64,000 bases of DNA, taken from Clusia tigrina (lineage: Eukaryota > Arthropoda > Insecta > Diptera > Clusiidae). Made by a program: the position numbers and the translations under genes. The notes under the pieces are model-generated. The model ran no database searches. It worked only from the letters and a program-made list of their open reading frames with translations, and was not told the DNA's origin. This document shows positions 48,400 through 61,208 of this stretch, piece by piece (position 1 is the first letter of the stretch; each line of letters opens with the position of its first letter). The stretch is taken from NCBI GenBank assembly GCA_920105625.2, contig OV050033.1:126665821-126729820 (forward strand), written 5' to 3'.

Positions 48400-49765
48400 A
48401 AACTTCACATTTAGTCATATCATCATCAAGTGGCACTACAAATTTATTATGTGCCATGCCTACTAATGACATGTCACTTGAAGTATCAGCATGTGTGCAA
48501 TCTGTTGACTTACTGAATCGTATGTGAACAAATAAGACCACAAAAGAACTTATCAGCTAAGTAGCTGTGATATTTCCGAAGAAACACCACTGAAGGTCTC
48601 AGTCTCAGTATAGATACTACTCATGCCTATGATTCAACGTATGCGAGACTGGAACTCTTCAGGAGTTGTTGTGGCCATCAAAATAATTCCATTATCAATG
48701 ACATATCATCCAAATTGTCACCAATATTTGTATTACTAATGAAGTCGCTTACGGAATTTCCGTCTTATGATGCGATGTTGTACGAAATTTCAGTAAACCA
48801 CGATTCTTTAAATGACATTCCATCTAGATGATGATTGCATTGATACATTGATGATGAAACTTATCATATATTACTGAAGTGTCGACGCTACTGATGAAAA
48901 GTGAAATCTTAACGAAGACTTGTTTCTTCTCATGTCACCCATGACACTTTAAATGGTAAGTGAATGTCAGCAGACAATAATATTGTAGATAACATGTCAT
49001 GTGCAGTGTTAAGACTATTGATGACGTTACGTTGCTGCCTGCGCCTTTTAGTGTCACATAGCTTGACTCTATAGAATACTTCTGTACTGAATATTACTGC
49101 AAAAGACAGCTCATCTAAAGAGCCAGGTTGCCAAGACTCTACTACAGATATGTTATTTGCAGTGTCAGCTCTCAGGAGATCGCACATGACATGTGATATG
49201 AAGAGTAAGCACTCTAGATACCTAACATGGAATATCAACTAAAGTATAAGTTCTCTGGATACTATCCATGGCATCCCATCTCAAGTATAAGTTCTGTAGA
49301 TAACATGTCATCTGCATCATTTGAACTGTGAACTTACTAAATACCTAACATGATATGTCATCTGAATGATAATCTCTCTGAATTCTAGCCATCAAAAGCC
49401 ATTTCAAGTGTAAGCTATCTTGATACCTATGATAACATGTCATCCAAAGTGTGAGTTTATTGAATACCTAGCATGACATGAAATCTGAAAGCTAAGCTCT
49501 CTGAATACCTAACAAAACTTGTCATCTGAAATGTAAGCTCTCTGGATACTTAGCATGACATGTCATTGCAAGTGTCACCTTTTTGGATACCTAACATGAT
49601 ATGTCATGTGAAGTGTAAGCTATCTAAATCCTAACAGAACATCTCAGATGAAGTTGAAACTCTCTGGATACCTAACATGAAGTGCCATTTGAAGTGGTAC
49701 CTTTCAGTACACCAAACCTGACATGTCATCTGAAGTATAAGCTATGTGGATACCGTGGCATTAGC
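48400..49765. repeat. Degenerate minisatellite, ~41-42-bp period, same module as at 3.4 kb
   Basis: From about 49,210 to 49,765 units of the form GGATACCTAACATGACATGT-CATCTGAAGTGTAAGCTCTC follow every 41-42 bp (near 49,215, 49,257, 49,299, 49,341, 49,381, 49,421, 49,459, 49,503, 49,543, 49,585, 49,625, 49,667, 49,709 and 49,750). From 48,400 to 49,200 the same GACATGTCATCTGAAGTGT module appears in more scattered, decayed form. Confidence 0.85.
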
Positions 49766-51201
49766 GCCTCTATTTGCATCTGATTTGAAGCAATGACTTC
49801 ATATAGGAATGAACTTATTCCCACGCCACAATTTACAAAAGCTTCAGGGAAAATGCACTTATATTGCAACTCTCCATAGTTCTCATCCAATTTTAAAGCC
49901 GCATACTTTCGGAACAGTACTCTTCATGTATGAGTATGCTAGTAAGCGTTCGGCAGTTGTGTTTGTTGTTATTTCAATGTTTTTCCCTCTCAATCGCTGT
50001 GAACTTTTCTAATATTTGCTGTTAGCACCTCACTTTCACTTCAGTCAATCGTCCCGACAATTTTGTTGTTGTTTTGGCTTCCTATTGAATTTTATGCGTG
50101 CAAAGTGAGCGACACTTTTTTGTGTTTTTGTTGCCATATCTGCGCACGGCGTCGTGTCAATATTTATATTTGCCATATTTCCAATTTCCCTTCTGCTTGT
50201 GCACTTTTGCGTCCTTTGTGCTAGATTTGGGGGCCAATTTCAAAGCTGTTCAAACATTTCGCTCACGTTTACTGTTGCTGTTGTGACATATGTTCACACA
50301 TACTCGCATGTACGCTCCCATAAGCACACATACCCATACACATGCACATACACGCATATGCTGAACTGCTCAGTTTGTCGGGAAATGCGAACTGTGCAAA
50401 CAAACCTTAAAAACAAATGTGACACCACTTTTGACTTTTGCTGAGTATGAGCTTCGCAGCTCAACTATGAAATGTGAAGGCGTGAATGGAGAAAATAACG
50501 TGGGGAGCAATGCAAGGTCAAGTAAACAAGAATTGTTGGTCATAACATGAAAATGAGGAACGAACTTACGTTACTTTTCTAATTTCTTCATTGTAGTACA
50601 TTGTGGGAGAATAGTTATAGAGGGGAATTATACGTAATACTCCGATAGGGATAAAGTTGGCCAATACTTTAGAGTCCTTTAGCAACTGTGTGCAGTTTAT
50701 GTAAGTCCTCGATATGAGTAACCAATATTTAGTCTCCAGAAGTACATCAAAGGATCCAAATTACGCCAGTGGATTTCAATGGAAAAATTCAGTTATTATT
50801 TGCTTTTGTCTAAGTTAGTCACTGAGATCCTGTTGTGAGAAGCGTGGAATTACTTCTCATCACTGAATTTTATTTCCACTCTCGCAACTGTTGAACTCTG
50901 AAGTTTTTTATACGAAACAAACCAAAACTGCTGTTCTGGCATGTATACAAAGTCTTTGTGTTATTCCGATATTGCAGAGATAAAATTTTGTTGTCCTGGA
51001 TCACCTGCTACAGCAACACTACAGAGTGTTCAATATTAATCAGAAAGTGAATGACCTATTTGGGAAAGTTGTCCGTGAACTATTCCGGTTGTAGGGCAAA
51101 GTAAACATAGAACACAAATCGGGGTACCTTCGATAATCACTGTGAGACAATGTGCTATGATTGTGTACCCCAAATTTAGTGTGAGGTATAATGAATAAGT
51201 A
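49766..51201. other. No recognisable gene
   Basis: 50,040-50,320 has the mixed TTGTTG/GCGCACGG texture of fly non-coding DNA near genes, and 50,290-50,360 carries CACATAC/CATGCACATA microsatellite-like words. The frames at 50,098-50,444 overlap one another without a domain. Confidence 0.35.
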
Positions 51202-51291
51202 TATAAATACTTCAAGTACAACTGTCACTCTCAATGTCAATCAGAGTCCAGTATCATGTGGATACCAGAATTGCCCAGTTTCAAGGTAAGT
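51202..51291 (+). promoter_or_regulatory. Possible promoter plus ten-codon first exon ending in a consensus donor
   Basis: TATAAATA at 51,202-51,209 is followed 31 bp downstream by TCAATG (initiator-like, A at 51,233). An ATG at 51,256 opens MWIPELPSFK, and the exon would end at 51,285 with a perfect AAG/GTAAGT donor (51,283-51,291) in phase 0. Fly genes with very short first coding exons have this layout. No acceptor or second exon could be assigned, and each motif alone is expected by chance at this scale. Confidence 0.2.
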
Positions 51292-53159
51292 ACGAAATAT
51301 AAAATGCTTTGGTCAAGAGGTGATTATTAGAAACTTATCTTATTAATATTTCCTAGTCCTTGAATTAACCATCCCGCATTTTTCTATATCTCTTTAGACG
51401 ATTTCATAGATTTCGATGTGTGTCTTAAATCGTATAAATTATCTTATCTAGGCTCACTAGGGATGGTAAGAAGCTTAAACCTCAGCTGTGGAATGAACAA
51501 TGTGACGTCTTTAACCAACTACTGTGATTAAGCTTCATAGTTTTCCATGAGTTTAGTCAGTGTGAAATTTGCAAACTCTTAGGGAGTCCTTTCCGCATGA
51601 TAATTTTCACTTGTATGGAAAAGCCACCTGAGAGAGGGGATAGTAGATTATTATATTGTCTTCACTTATTCTCTATTATGATTATATGATACTATATACA
51701 CGCATACATATCTCAGTATATGTAAGAATATTCTGGACTAAACTCTCCACTGACTAAAGTTTGTATAGTTGTTTGCTGATAACTTCGAAGATGATAACTT
51801 TACCTTGTTTACATAAAACGGCTGAGGTTCAACGAGATAATTTTCCCAGAAACTGCATGGATGAGAAGGACATAATTTATCAGTCTTCTCTGTCGCATTC
51901 TCAATCGCATTCTCAATCAACTATACAAAATTCCCCTCGGCAAACTCTAAGAGACAAAAGTACTCGATACTCCACAAATCTAACAAATTCGTGGTCTGCC
52001 ACTAAAACAAAAGACTGGAGTTACATACTCCACATTGTGTCAACAAATTTGTATATTTTATGTGAACTGTTCCACTCCACACTCTTTGAGTCAAAAACAC
52101 ACACACTGCTAAACACAATATTTGAAATTTCTGTAGCAATTTAAGAATAAGTCGATGGAAGACACGAAGGAGTGTGTGAAGTTGGAAAAGTTGTGAATAT
52201 AGAAATGAAAACTTTGTGCCAACCACTTTCCATGGCAATAATTAAAATACTCTTCTTTATTCCTTTCGCAAACAAACCACAAAAGTGTATAAAGCATGCT
52301 GGTCCTGCCATGCTCCCACACCCACTCACCACACCACAGCAAACCAGCACCCACACACCTGACCGTCTCCAAGTGAGCAACTTAAGTGGTGAACTTTAAT
52401 TTGAAATATTTGTGAAAATTTTTGTTTTTGTGTATTTATGTGGAATTCCTTAATTCCTGACTCCACTCCTTTACCTTGATTGCCGATGCTGTTTTTGTTG
52501 CCATGCAGCGCTGAAGTTTTGCATTTTGAATTTGCTTCTTCGCCTTCAAAATGGCATGGATTAAATAAGAAAAGTTTTGTTTGCACATTTGCAATCCTTT
52601 TCCATTTGCACTAGAATCCTGGAATCCTTTTCAATTTGAATTTGAATTTGGTTGATTTTCGAGCAATATTTTATTTCCAATTATAATTCAACATAACAAA
52701 TAAAGAATCGAAGCTTTACTGCTAAGAGCAAGTGCCACAACAGGAGACTTTTCGTATTCGTTCATTTGGGGGTGGTCAGGAACATTTCTCATAGTGTGCA
52801 ATCCGACAGACCATTCCGTGCTGCCCAGATAGAAGATAATAGAATTGGGGAATTTCAAGTGAAAATAAACCAACAAAAGTAGGAAGCATTGAGACAAGAA
52901 TGGTGAATTCCTTCTTCGGTTACACGGATTATGTCACAAATATGGCAAAGGACGATTGCGGCCACAATGCCAATACTACACCACCATTTGTTCGTAGAAT
53001 ATGAGAAGGTGAGTCAAAAATAGCGAAGGAGATTTTTTATTTTTGGGAACATATGATCCTGTAAACCTTGGATTATTGACAATTGAGATTTTGGCAGCTT
53101 CAGGAAGTGTTATTGATGGCTTATTGCAGCTAAGTTGGCCATACTCTCTTTGGTACCGT
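51292..53159. other. No recognisable gene
   Basis: AT-rich, with short C/A-rich words at 52,310-52,370 (CACACC, CCACACAC). The frame at 51,761-52,144 and its antisense partners show no domain. Confidence 0.35.
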
Positions 53160-53835
53160 GTTACTTCCTCCCCGTCTGATTCCTATTATCATGACTTCTT
53201 CCTATGGCCTTGGCTTTTCCCGATCATCGTGACATATTCTATCGCTCTGACTTCTTCCTATCACCCTCACTTCTTGGTATCACTCTTATTTCTCTTACCA
53301 TCCTGGCATCTTCGGGCTAAGCTGGTTTCTTATTATTACCCTAACTTCTTCCTATTACCCTGATTTTTTCATAACACTCAGAATTCCTTTTATCACACTT
53401 CTTCTTATCACCTCGACCTTTGCTATGACTTATTTCCTACTCCCTTCTAGCCATTACCTTGTCCCTATACACCTGAGTTCATCATTCTGATATATTTCTA
53501 TCATCCTGAATTGTTCCTATTATTCTGACGTCTTTCTATCACAAACTGATTTTACTCCAAAACTGTGAATTCTTACTATCATCCTCACTTCTAGGTATCA
53601 GTCTTATTTCGCTTATTACCCTGGCTTCTTCGGATCACGCTATTTCCTTCTTATAGCCCCAACCTCCTCCTATTGCACTGAATTTTTCACATCACTCTGA
53701 CTTCTTCCGATCGCCCTGACTTGTTCGTAGCACCTTATCCTGTTCTTTTGCTCGACTTCTTTCTTCTTCTCGACTTCGTATTACCCAGAGTTCTGCCTGT
53801 TACACTGACTCCTTCATATCATCCTTATTTGGTAG
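53160..53835. repeat. Pyrimidine-rich degenerate tandem array, 19-bp period, about 35 units
   Basis: CCTGACTTCTTCCTATCAC and variants recur near 53,192, 53,211, 53,230, 53,248, 53,267, 53,285, 53,304, 53,323, 53,342 and 53,361 and continue to about 53,835 with small indels. The frame at 53,043-53,363 is read through it. The 19-bp period equals that of the array at 43.9 kb, which is purine-rich on this strand, but the units are only loosely similar. Confidence 0.85.
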
Positions 53836-56764
53836 GATACCTCATTCAACATATGGAGACATCAGAGAAGCTTTCTGCATGCGTGATTTTCTTCATCAAA
53901 GTTTCTGAATGCACTCGAAACATTTCGAAAATACTGTATTGCATTTGCGAATTATTTGTCTCTTTTGTTTGTTAATTGCATTGCCAGTAATTACCCTAAT
54001 TGTCGTTGTACCATTGTAGTTACTCATCAAAGTGGCACATCACAAATCGCTCTGAAAGTCACGCGAACAGAATATTTGATAACATGTTCGCTACAAGCAA
54101 AAGGAAAACGCCAGTGAATAAAATGGTCGTATTAGTGAGCTTGTAATTTCGCAATGCAAGCATTTAATGAACATTGAGCACGAAAGAACAATTCGCTGAA
54201 TGAACAATTCGATTGAAATGTGGAAAGTGTGATAAAAAAGTATTCATTAACAACAACAACAACAAAAAAACAAAACAAAACATGCTGGCATCACACTCAA
54301 GTAACTCAATGTTTAATAAACTATACAACATAGGATCAATTATTTTATTATGCTGTTCACACATGGCGAGAGTGACAAAGCCACGCCAACAATATCAACG
54401 CGGATGCGGTGATTTAAACACCATAAATTCTGATTCCAGCTCATTTCGAACTTTATTTCAATTATTTATATATTTTAATTATTTACTGAAAAGCATCCAC
54501 ATTGGACTCAACTATTTTAAGTGGGGTTTTTTTCCGTCAATTGAGTGTTGATCCAAGTTGGATTGCCAACTGATGATTGATCTGAGAACAAGTATTTCAT
54601 ACATAGCAGCCATAGCGGAGGAATACAAGTGATCTAATCTACGAGATGCCCTCTTCTTGTGTTAGCGATATTGCACGATTGGCATTTGGAACACTCTTTC
54701 CTTATAATGACTCTCCTTATAATGAACTCTGTCACGTAATTTTGGATAGAACACTATTAGGTTTGATACGAGGGATCATCCTAGATCACTATATGTATAT
54801 AATCACACTAAGTATAGTTGCTTCCTGGCAAGGTTTTCTGTCAGTGACACGCTACTTTCGACCAGACTTGTGACCGAAAAGAGGCAGGTGTATCCTGGTT
54901 ATACTCATACCAAATAAGACAGCTGTGGCATTATAGAATCTTATGATAAAACTGCAGGCACTCTTGTAAACAGATTACGGAGAAGTGTGTTACCGGTGTG
55001 ATGAAAACCCACTCCAGGCCTCACTGGTTTGCTGGATCTACTTACCTTGCCACATGTTATGTTTACAAATCCATGAGGGAGATATTGTTACCTTGCATAT
55101 AAACCCAATATAAACAATTAGATGGAGGGATTAACAAAATAGGAACGTGGAAAACTGTTCGGTGCATGAAGCAAATCGGCGTTTTATTTGCTACCGTAAC
55201 GGAATTTTTGTTAACAACTAGTAGGAGGCTGTATTTGCGAATTGTGCCCAACCATGAACAATATAGAATTCGGAACACAAAACAAGAATGTACCAGGAAT
55301 GGTCCATCGGGAATACTGGTAAACACAACCGCGACATTGAAGGTGTATATTCAGAGGGAAACAAGGACTTCAAACAAAATAATGGGTTATCATAAGGATC
55401 CAACCTTATTCATCCAATTTCAGCACACACGAACGATTCACCATCAGTTGTCAGAGAAGTGAGTACCTTTCCTGAGGTCGGAGATGGTAGGAGAATTGTG
55501 TCCTTAATCTGATGATCCAAATAGTTATAATCATAAGATACAAGGTCAGTGATCTGTATATGAATCACATGGGCATCATAGATAACCTTATCAGTGGAAA
55601 TTTTCATTTTGAGTATACTAATACTACCGAAAGTTTTCCAGCTTTAGGAAAATATATCTTGTTCAGTAACGATATCTTGTGAAAGAGCTGAACTCATTCT
55701 TTATCCAAACCCAAAATTTTTCTCAGAGAGGAGTGAAAGAAACCTTCAGTCGCAATATTTTTCTTTCCTTTGCCAGAATCACCTATTAAACCCGATGTAT
55801 CAAGATTGAGGTTAAAGTATAGTTGATGCTTTCATAGCTTGGTTAAGTTTGAGTGACTATATAGGGCACAGAACCGTTCAGAAGACATATTTAGGCCATC
55901 TGGAGGCACTTTACATGATATTAGGTGTGTAAACAGGATACTCTTCTTTCCTAGCCCTCTTACGGAGTAGCACCACCAACTTTTTCATAGGCAACAGACT
56001 CGTTTTAATAAAGAGCACTGTGAACTCTGCTTTGTTTACTGATTAAAAAGTAGGTTTATGGTCAAATAAATGCTCTGTTAACTTTTCACTAAATAGAGTT
56101 TTTCCTTCCACTGACAAAATAGTCAGATGAGAGGTTTAAAATAAATATTTTTAGTTTTAATTTAAATTTGGTACGAATTTCCTATCCTTTTTAATATGCC
56201 TGGCATTGGCAGCAAGTGCATTACTGTGTATGCACAACGGTCCCTTTAGCAGTATTTTGTAATAATGACTTCTCCTGCACAGGCATGCATGCAATCCTGA
56301 CGTACGAGAATGTGTGCGTATGACAAATAAATTAAATATTGTTTCATGTCACATTATTTGAATGTTCCATGCAAATTTACACAATTCACTTTCAGGATGT
56401 GAGTGATTTTACAGTTTTTCAAGTGCTTCAGCAGGGAAAGCATGCTTCCGAAATGGCCATGTTTACTCATTAAAGTCCAATGAATGCATTGGCATGGAAA
56501 TCATTGCACATATTTTTAAATGGATTTATTACTGATTTTTCATTTGAATGCCATTCAACGAACAGAGTTGAATTTATAAAGGAATCCACCAAATATGTTC
56601 ATCTATGGCTCTGAAGCCAGATAAACAAGCTTATAATCAAGTTCTGTGCACAGAATTTTCAATACTGCGAGGATTGTTTTGGCAAATAAGGATAATTTTA
56701 AACATTTGCAGGAGCTTATGGGAAAAATAAAGGATTTTAAAATAATAGCATTTATAACCTCCGC
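53836..56764. other. No recognisable gene
   Basis: AT-rich. A short AAC/AAAC-rich run lies at 54,250-54,282. A 98-codon frame from ATG 55,166 to 55,462 (MKQIGVLFATVTEF at the start) has no recognised domain, and the opposite strand is also open. Nothing else supportable. Confidence 0.35.
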
Positions 56765-59360
56765 TAAATGACTGCTTCATATTTACACTCAAGCCGCAAT
56801 GAATTTCCTTTAAACTCTGAAATAAATAGCAAATTATCTCAAAATTAATACTCTACCTTAAGAATCTCGTCGACAATCAAATTAATTTGAACATTGAGTT
56901 GCAGCTAGAGAGCCGAAGTTCCAATGAAATGTTGAAGTTAATTAATATGGCCTCAGTCTGCTGACAGGACTAAAGTCAAATAGCAGCAAACTCAGCTACA
57001 CAAATAACAACTGCACACAGAACAAGCATGCGAATATTATTAGTTATACATGCATGTGTGTGTGTGAACAACACCCACCCACAGACACACACACACGTTT
57101 CCCAACTTAGGCATAACTGTAACTGAAACATGATTAACTGACGAGAATGCCGTGTTTCCTGCAGGACAATAAATTACAACACATCGTCGTACGCTCCCAG
57201 GCAGGAGGATGTCTTCAAGTGTATATGGCAGTGTGTGTATCTGTGTTTCTTACCTGGTCACACACGCCTACCAGCCATTTAATAACAAATGAACTGAAAT
57301 CTGAAACAGTTGCAGCGAAAGCCGAGCTGCAGGCAAATCCATCAGGACAACAAAACCACTCCGTATCTGAGCTGCACACAGTTTCGTTACAAGGCACGTC
57401 AACCACGAGACTCAATCTAAATCCATCCTGCTACTTTTATATGAATGGCTCCATTTATACCTAAAATCCTATTTACTCCGAAAGAGCAGCTCAATGGATC
57501 AGGAAGGACAACTAATACTGAAAACCACTTAGAAATTGGGGTCAGTGGAGTAAACAGTTCCAAATGAATTGAGAGTTTCTGCCGTGTTCATTAGACATTT
57601 TGTACTTCTTTGTTGACTTGCGGCACTCTTGGAAGTTATTCCTACATGTAAGTCCAGCAAGGCACCCTCAGGAGTTGATTGATTATTTAGTTGGAACCTA
57701 TCAGTATAAAAGTAGTTCTGATTCACTTCCACACACAACTCAGTATTCGAATATGAATCATACTCAAAATCTGAAGATGCATTTTCAACCACAGCTATGT
57801 CCCAAACCTCCTACTTGGAGCTCTTACTAAGCCCGGTAGTAGAAACCAGAAACTAAACCATCGAAAAAAACTCTTCATTAGCTCAATATTCATTCTGTTT
57901 CGATTCATATTAGTGGTGATAAAAGATTTCCAATCAAGGAAAATAGAGGCAAGCAATGGAAAACATCTCTAAACTTATGCTAAACTCTTCCGCTAATCCC
58001 ACATTAGAGCCACAGTATTAGAACAGCAATAAGTCGTCATCTATTGAAGGCGTTACTGTCTCCAAGGGATCAGTGGCGTCTTCTCATGATATCACCTGCA
58101 TTCGACAATATTCTATTTACTTACTCGTATACTTTTCTTTTGTATCAATTCCCTGATTTTTTTGTAGTTGCGTATTTGGGAAAAGTGCACTCGCAACCAG
58201 CACAAAGGAAGGTGATTTGCATGCAACGCTGCCACTTGCTGCACTGTCAACACTGCCAACACTGCCAACACTGCCAACATGCACAGAAGCAATTTGCAAA
58301 CTTCTTTCCCGCTGCTACAAATGACACATCAACTGCGGAAGTGTGTGCACCATTTAAGACAGCAGCGGAAAAACAGAAAGCGGAGTGCCGCATGGCGTGC
58401 GGCGGAGCTGGGAAAAGTTTTTCCAGGACGAATTCAAGCGTAAGCGAGAGAAATGCCATTAAGAAGTGCAGCGGCAACACCTGCGACTCGTGGCGTCAGT
58501 GTTAGTGGCAGCGCCATCAGCAGCCAACAAAGGATGTGATATTAAGCACCGGAGTGCTCGGATGAAAGCAACACATGCGCCATATGAGCAGTGGTAGTGG
58601 CAGGCGGGAGTGGGTGGCATTCATTCTAATTTATCGTGTGCCACTAACAACTATTTTCTGTTATTTCTTCGAATTAATCTGGTTTGAATTTGAATTCAAG
58701 TTAAACTCATTCCTTTCCTCTTTCCTTGAAGATGCTGCCCAGGTTAAAAAAGCATAGATTTCCAAGTGAAACACCGAGAATTGACGCAGCAAAGAAAAAC
58801 CGACCACTCAGGTCTGCATTCTGAATCCCCCCAACATACTCCGCCCTAGATACATTCACCACTGACCACAGGCAACCTGCTTTGTTCTGTTTCGTGTCCT
58901 GCATTCCCCATTGTCCGTAATTATTATAAATCTCAGATTAGTGAATACTCAAAATTAAAATGATGGCCAACACAAAACAAAGGAAGAGTCCTCGGGGGCT
59001 TGCTTTGTGGCGGCAACATTGGAAACAAAAACCACACAAACAGAAAATGGAGAACTAATCAAATAGAACGATAAAGTGGAGAATAGAGACCACAGTCCAG
59101 TCAAGGAGTCGCTCCAATGCTCTGTTGGTAGCTGATTCGCCTGCCAAATACTCTTAAATGGGGAAATAAAATTGCAGGATTATGAAGAAGTATCGCAAAT
59201 GGAGGTATACAAGGAGTTTAGTTTCTGGGTGCAATTATTCCGCAGTGCAACTCACCAAGCATTATTTAATTTTTGTGTAGTGTGGTTTTAGCTGCTTCCA
59301 TGGGGTTGGTATAGAAGCTTCTTATGGTCTGTCGAGTGAGTGGGAATACATTTAAGATGA
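56765..59360 (+). repeat. Left arm of a large inverted duplication (core 56,932-59,256)
   Basis: The core is nearly identical to the reverse complement of 61,209-63,503. Translations of matched frames show it: the 105-residue reading at 57,147-57,464 is identical to that at 62,960-63,277, and the 153-residue reading at 58,044-58,505 differs by one residue from that at 61,969-62,430. Outside the core, homology continues in clearly diverged form to about 56,765 (ACTGCTTCA, TTTACACTCAAGCCGCAA) and 59,360 (GTTTTAGCTGCTTC, GGTTGGTATA). Indels between arms include ~50 bp extra here near 57,810-57,870. I recognise no gene in the arm; the frames are conserved only because the DNA is. Confidence 0.95.
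58242..58277 (+). repeat. 9-bp repeat (CACTGCCAA) x4 in the left arm
   Basis: Four consecutive units, the first with a T for C (CACTGTCAA). The mirror copy at 62,197-62,232 has the same number of units and the same variant unit. Confidence 0.97.
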
Positions 59361-61208
59361 AGGGGCAAGGTCCTTACCTTAATTGAGCGAGTAATCACAT
59401 TGTTGTTGCCGACGACACCCTACTTGCAGTAACTTCCAAAGAAGACAGCGTTTTTTTAAATCGGTTTTCTTCCTCCCACAATATATTGCAGTGGTGCCTG
59501 TACCCGCCTGCAGTGTGTATGTCGGCCCAATACCATACAGAATTGCCCAATTGAGTACCCATGAACTTCCACAGTTGCACTTAAATTAGTAGAATTCTAG
59601 TAGCGTAACCTGCTTTGCTGAACTTTTTGAGTGTTGTCGAGCAAAGCACAAAAATCAAACTCTGGAAATTCGAAAGAAAAGTTTCAAATGACAATTTGGG
59701 AGTCAGTCATGCAAGGCTCACAAGCAAAGTGGGAGTAAATATTTTATAAAAGTTCTAAAAAAAGTACGAGTGTTCTGAGAGTAAATTGCTGTGTTGAGGT
59801 TCGTTAAACATGAAGTTGTATGAACGCCTCGTCAAGCATACGTAATTCGGAATGGAGGTTGAAGCCAGCGAGTATGCAATTAAGCACTGCAGCAATTCAC
59901 GTGTGCATTTGCAGGACAATTAGCCAATGAGTGTCCTTAGCTGTCTAATTGGGATGTGTACGGATTCATTTCGATCGATTTTCAAGTTTCTTTTTTGGCA
60001 ATTTGTGCAGACTGGTGGAGAAAATGTGCTTCTACAGACACAATCGCTTTCATTGGTTTCTGTTTTCCAATTGATTTATTTTTAGCTCACTGAGTCGCAA
60101 GTGGAGCCACTGAGAACCGCAGTAGTTCCATATACCTTCCGCCCCTCAGGAACTACGGATGTAATTATGGATTTTACAATTATATGAGAAATGATGAGTT
60201 GTGCTATGATATCTTTAATAGCAACAGACTTTAGTGATTCAAATATGGTTATTCTCTGGCCAGAAGCAGAGCGGGCTCTTTAGGCAAATACACTTTTAGC
60301 TCTCTTACAGAGGTGTCTAGCGCGAAGATCAAACAAATCCTACGCTTTATTAGGGCTTCAAAATGGTTCGACGAGTGAATCGGAGGTGCGTTGTGGCGCG
60401 GTGGTATCACAATGGACCCATGGTGGTCTGAGTGAGCTGGTCCTTGTACTGGCTGCCACATTAACCTAACCTAACCTAAATATGGTTATTGTAGCTGGAT
60501 ATGACAATGATATCTGCTACTCTAAATATTTTGAATCAAGTACAACTCATTGCCGAATAATTTTCCTGGTAAATTTTTCTCGTATCACTTCATTGAACCC
60601 TCTGTAGATCAGAAATTTTCAGTTATAACTGTTTTTGAGACCCCTGAAAATATCGTGCACTTGGCACAAATTACTCGACGACCTTCGAACTCTCAAAACA
60701 TACTCGATAAAAACGATAACAGTGGCTTCCGTTCTCCTGTGCAGATTTGAGGCTTAATATAGTTAATCTTGCACGCATGGATTTTGCCCCTACACTCGTC
60801 ACTAGTTCTACGAAGATCATTGACTTTTGGACCCTGACCTGCCCAATTTAACTGACAGCTATCATTCTTCATAATACTACTCAAATTGAGCCAGATCTTG
60901 CAGTACGTATGCTCTGTGATGAATTCCTTCCTGAACATTAGTAGGTAATGTCTTTATAGATACCAAAATTCCTCTGAGCTAGCGGAAAACACAACTCTAA
61001 ACTCAGTTAAATTTTCATCAGTTAACTCGGAACATTCTTAAAGACGACTTCATTTTCATTCTCAGCCAGCGAACTGTAAAGACGGCACAGTCTCATTTGA
61101 AATTTAATCCCACTCATTCTATCTACCATAAGAAGCTTTTATACCAACCTCATAGAAGCAGCTAAAACTACACTCCACAAAAATCAAATAAGAGTAAATA
61201 ATCCGTTT
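59257..61208. other. Spacer of the inverted duplication (between near-identical cores)
   Basis: The outer ~100 bp on each side is diverged arm sequence. The centre (about 59,361-61,090) is unique apart from one LINE insertion at 60,241-60,490. Small frames such as 59,395-59,580 and 60,550-60,750 have no recognised domain. Confidence 0.8.
60241..60490 (+). mobile_element. 5'-truncated R1/I-type LINE with perfect 13-bp target duplication
   Basis: AAATATGGTTATT at 60,241-60,253 is repeated exactly at 60,478-60,490. The 224 bp between is the extreme 3' end of the same LINE family as at 33.06-33.5 kb: an open C-terminal coding stretch (LARSRAGSLGKYTFSSLTEV, then LRFIRASKWFDE before a TGA near 60,377), a 3' region, and a tail of three CCTAA-type units. 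This is a textbook target-primed, dead-on-arrival insertion. The remaining coding part is undamaged, so it is younger than the 33-kb copy. It lies only in the spacer. Confidence 0.93.

Noticed and set aside
57147..57464. 105-codon frame identical in both arms
   Set aside because: Same reason: the whole DNA is conserved between arms, both strands are open, and no domain is recognised.
58044..58505. 153-codon frame conserved in both inverted-repeat arms
   Set aside because: Starts at TTG and runs through the 9-bp VNTR. Its conservation is explained by near-identity of the arms, since other frames are equally conserved.
60460..60480. Telomeric repeat tract
   Set aside because: Only three CCTAA-type units, placed exactly at a LINE 3' end inside a target duplication, so it is the element's tail.
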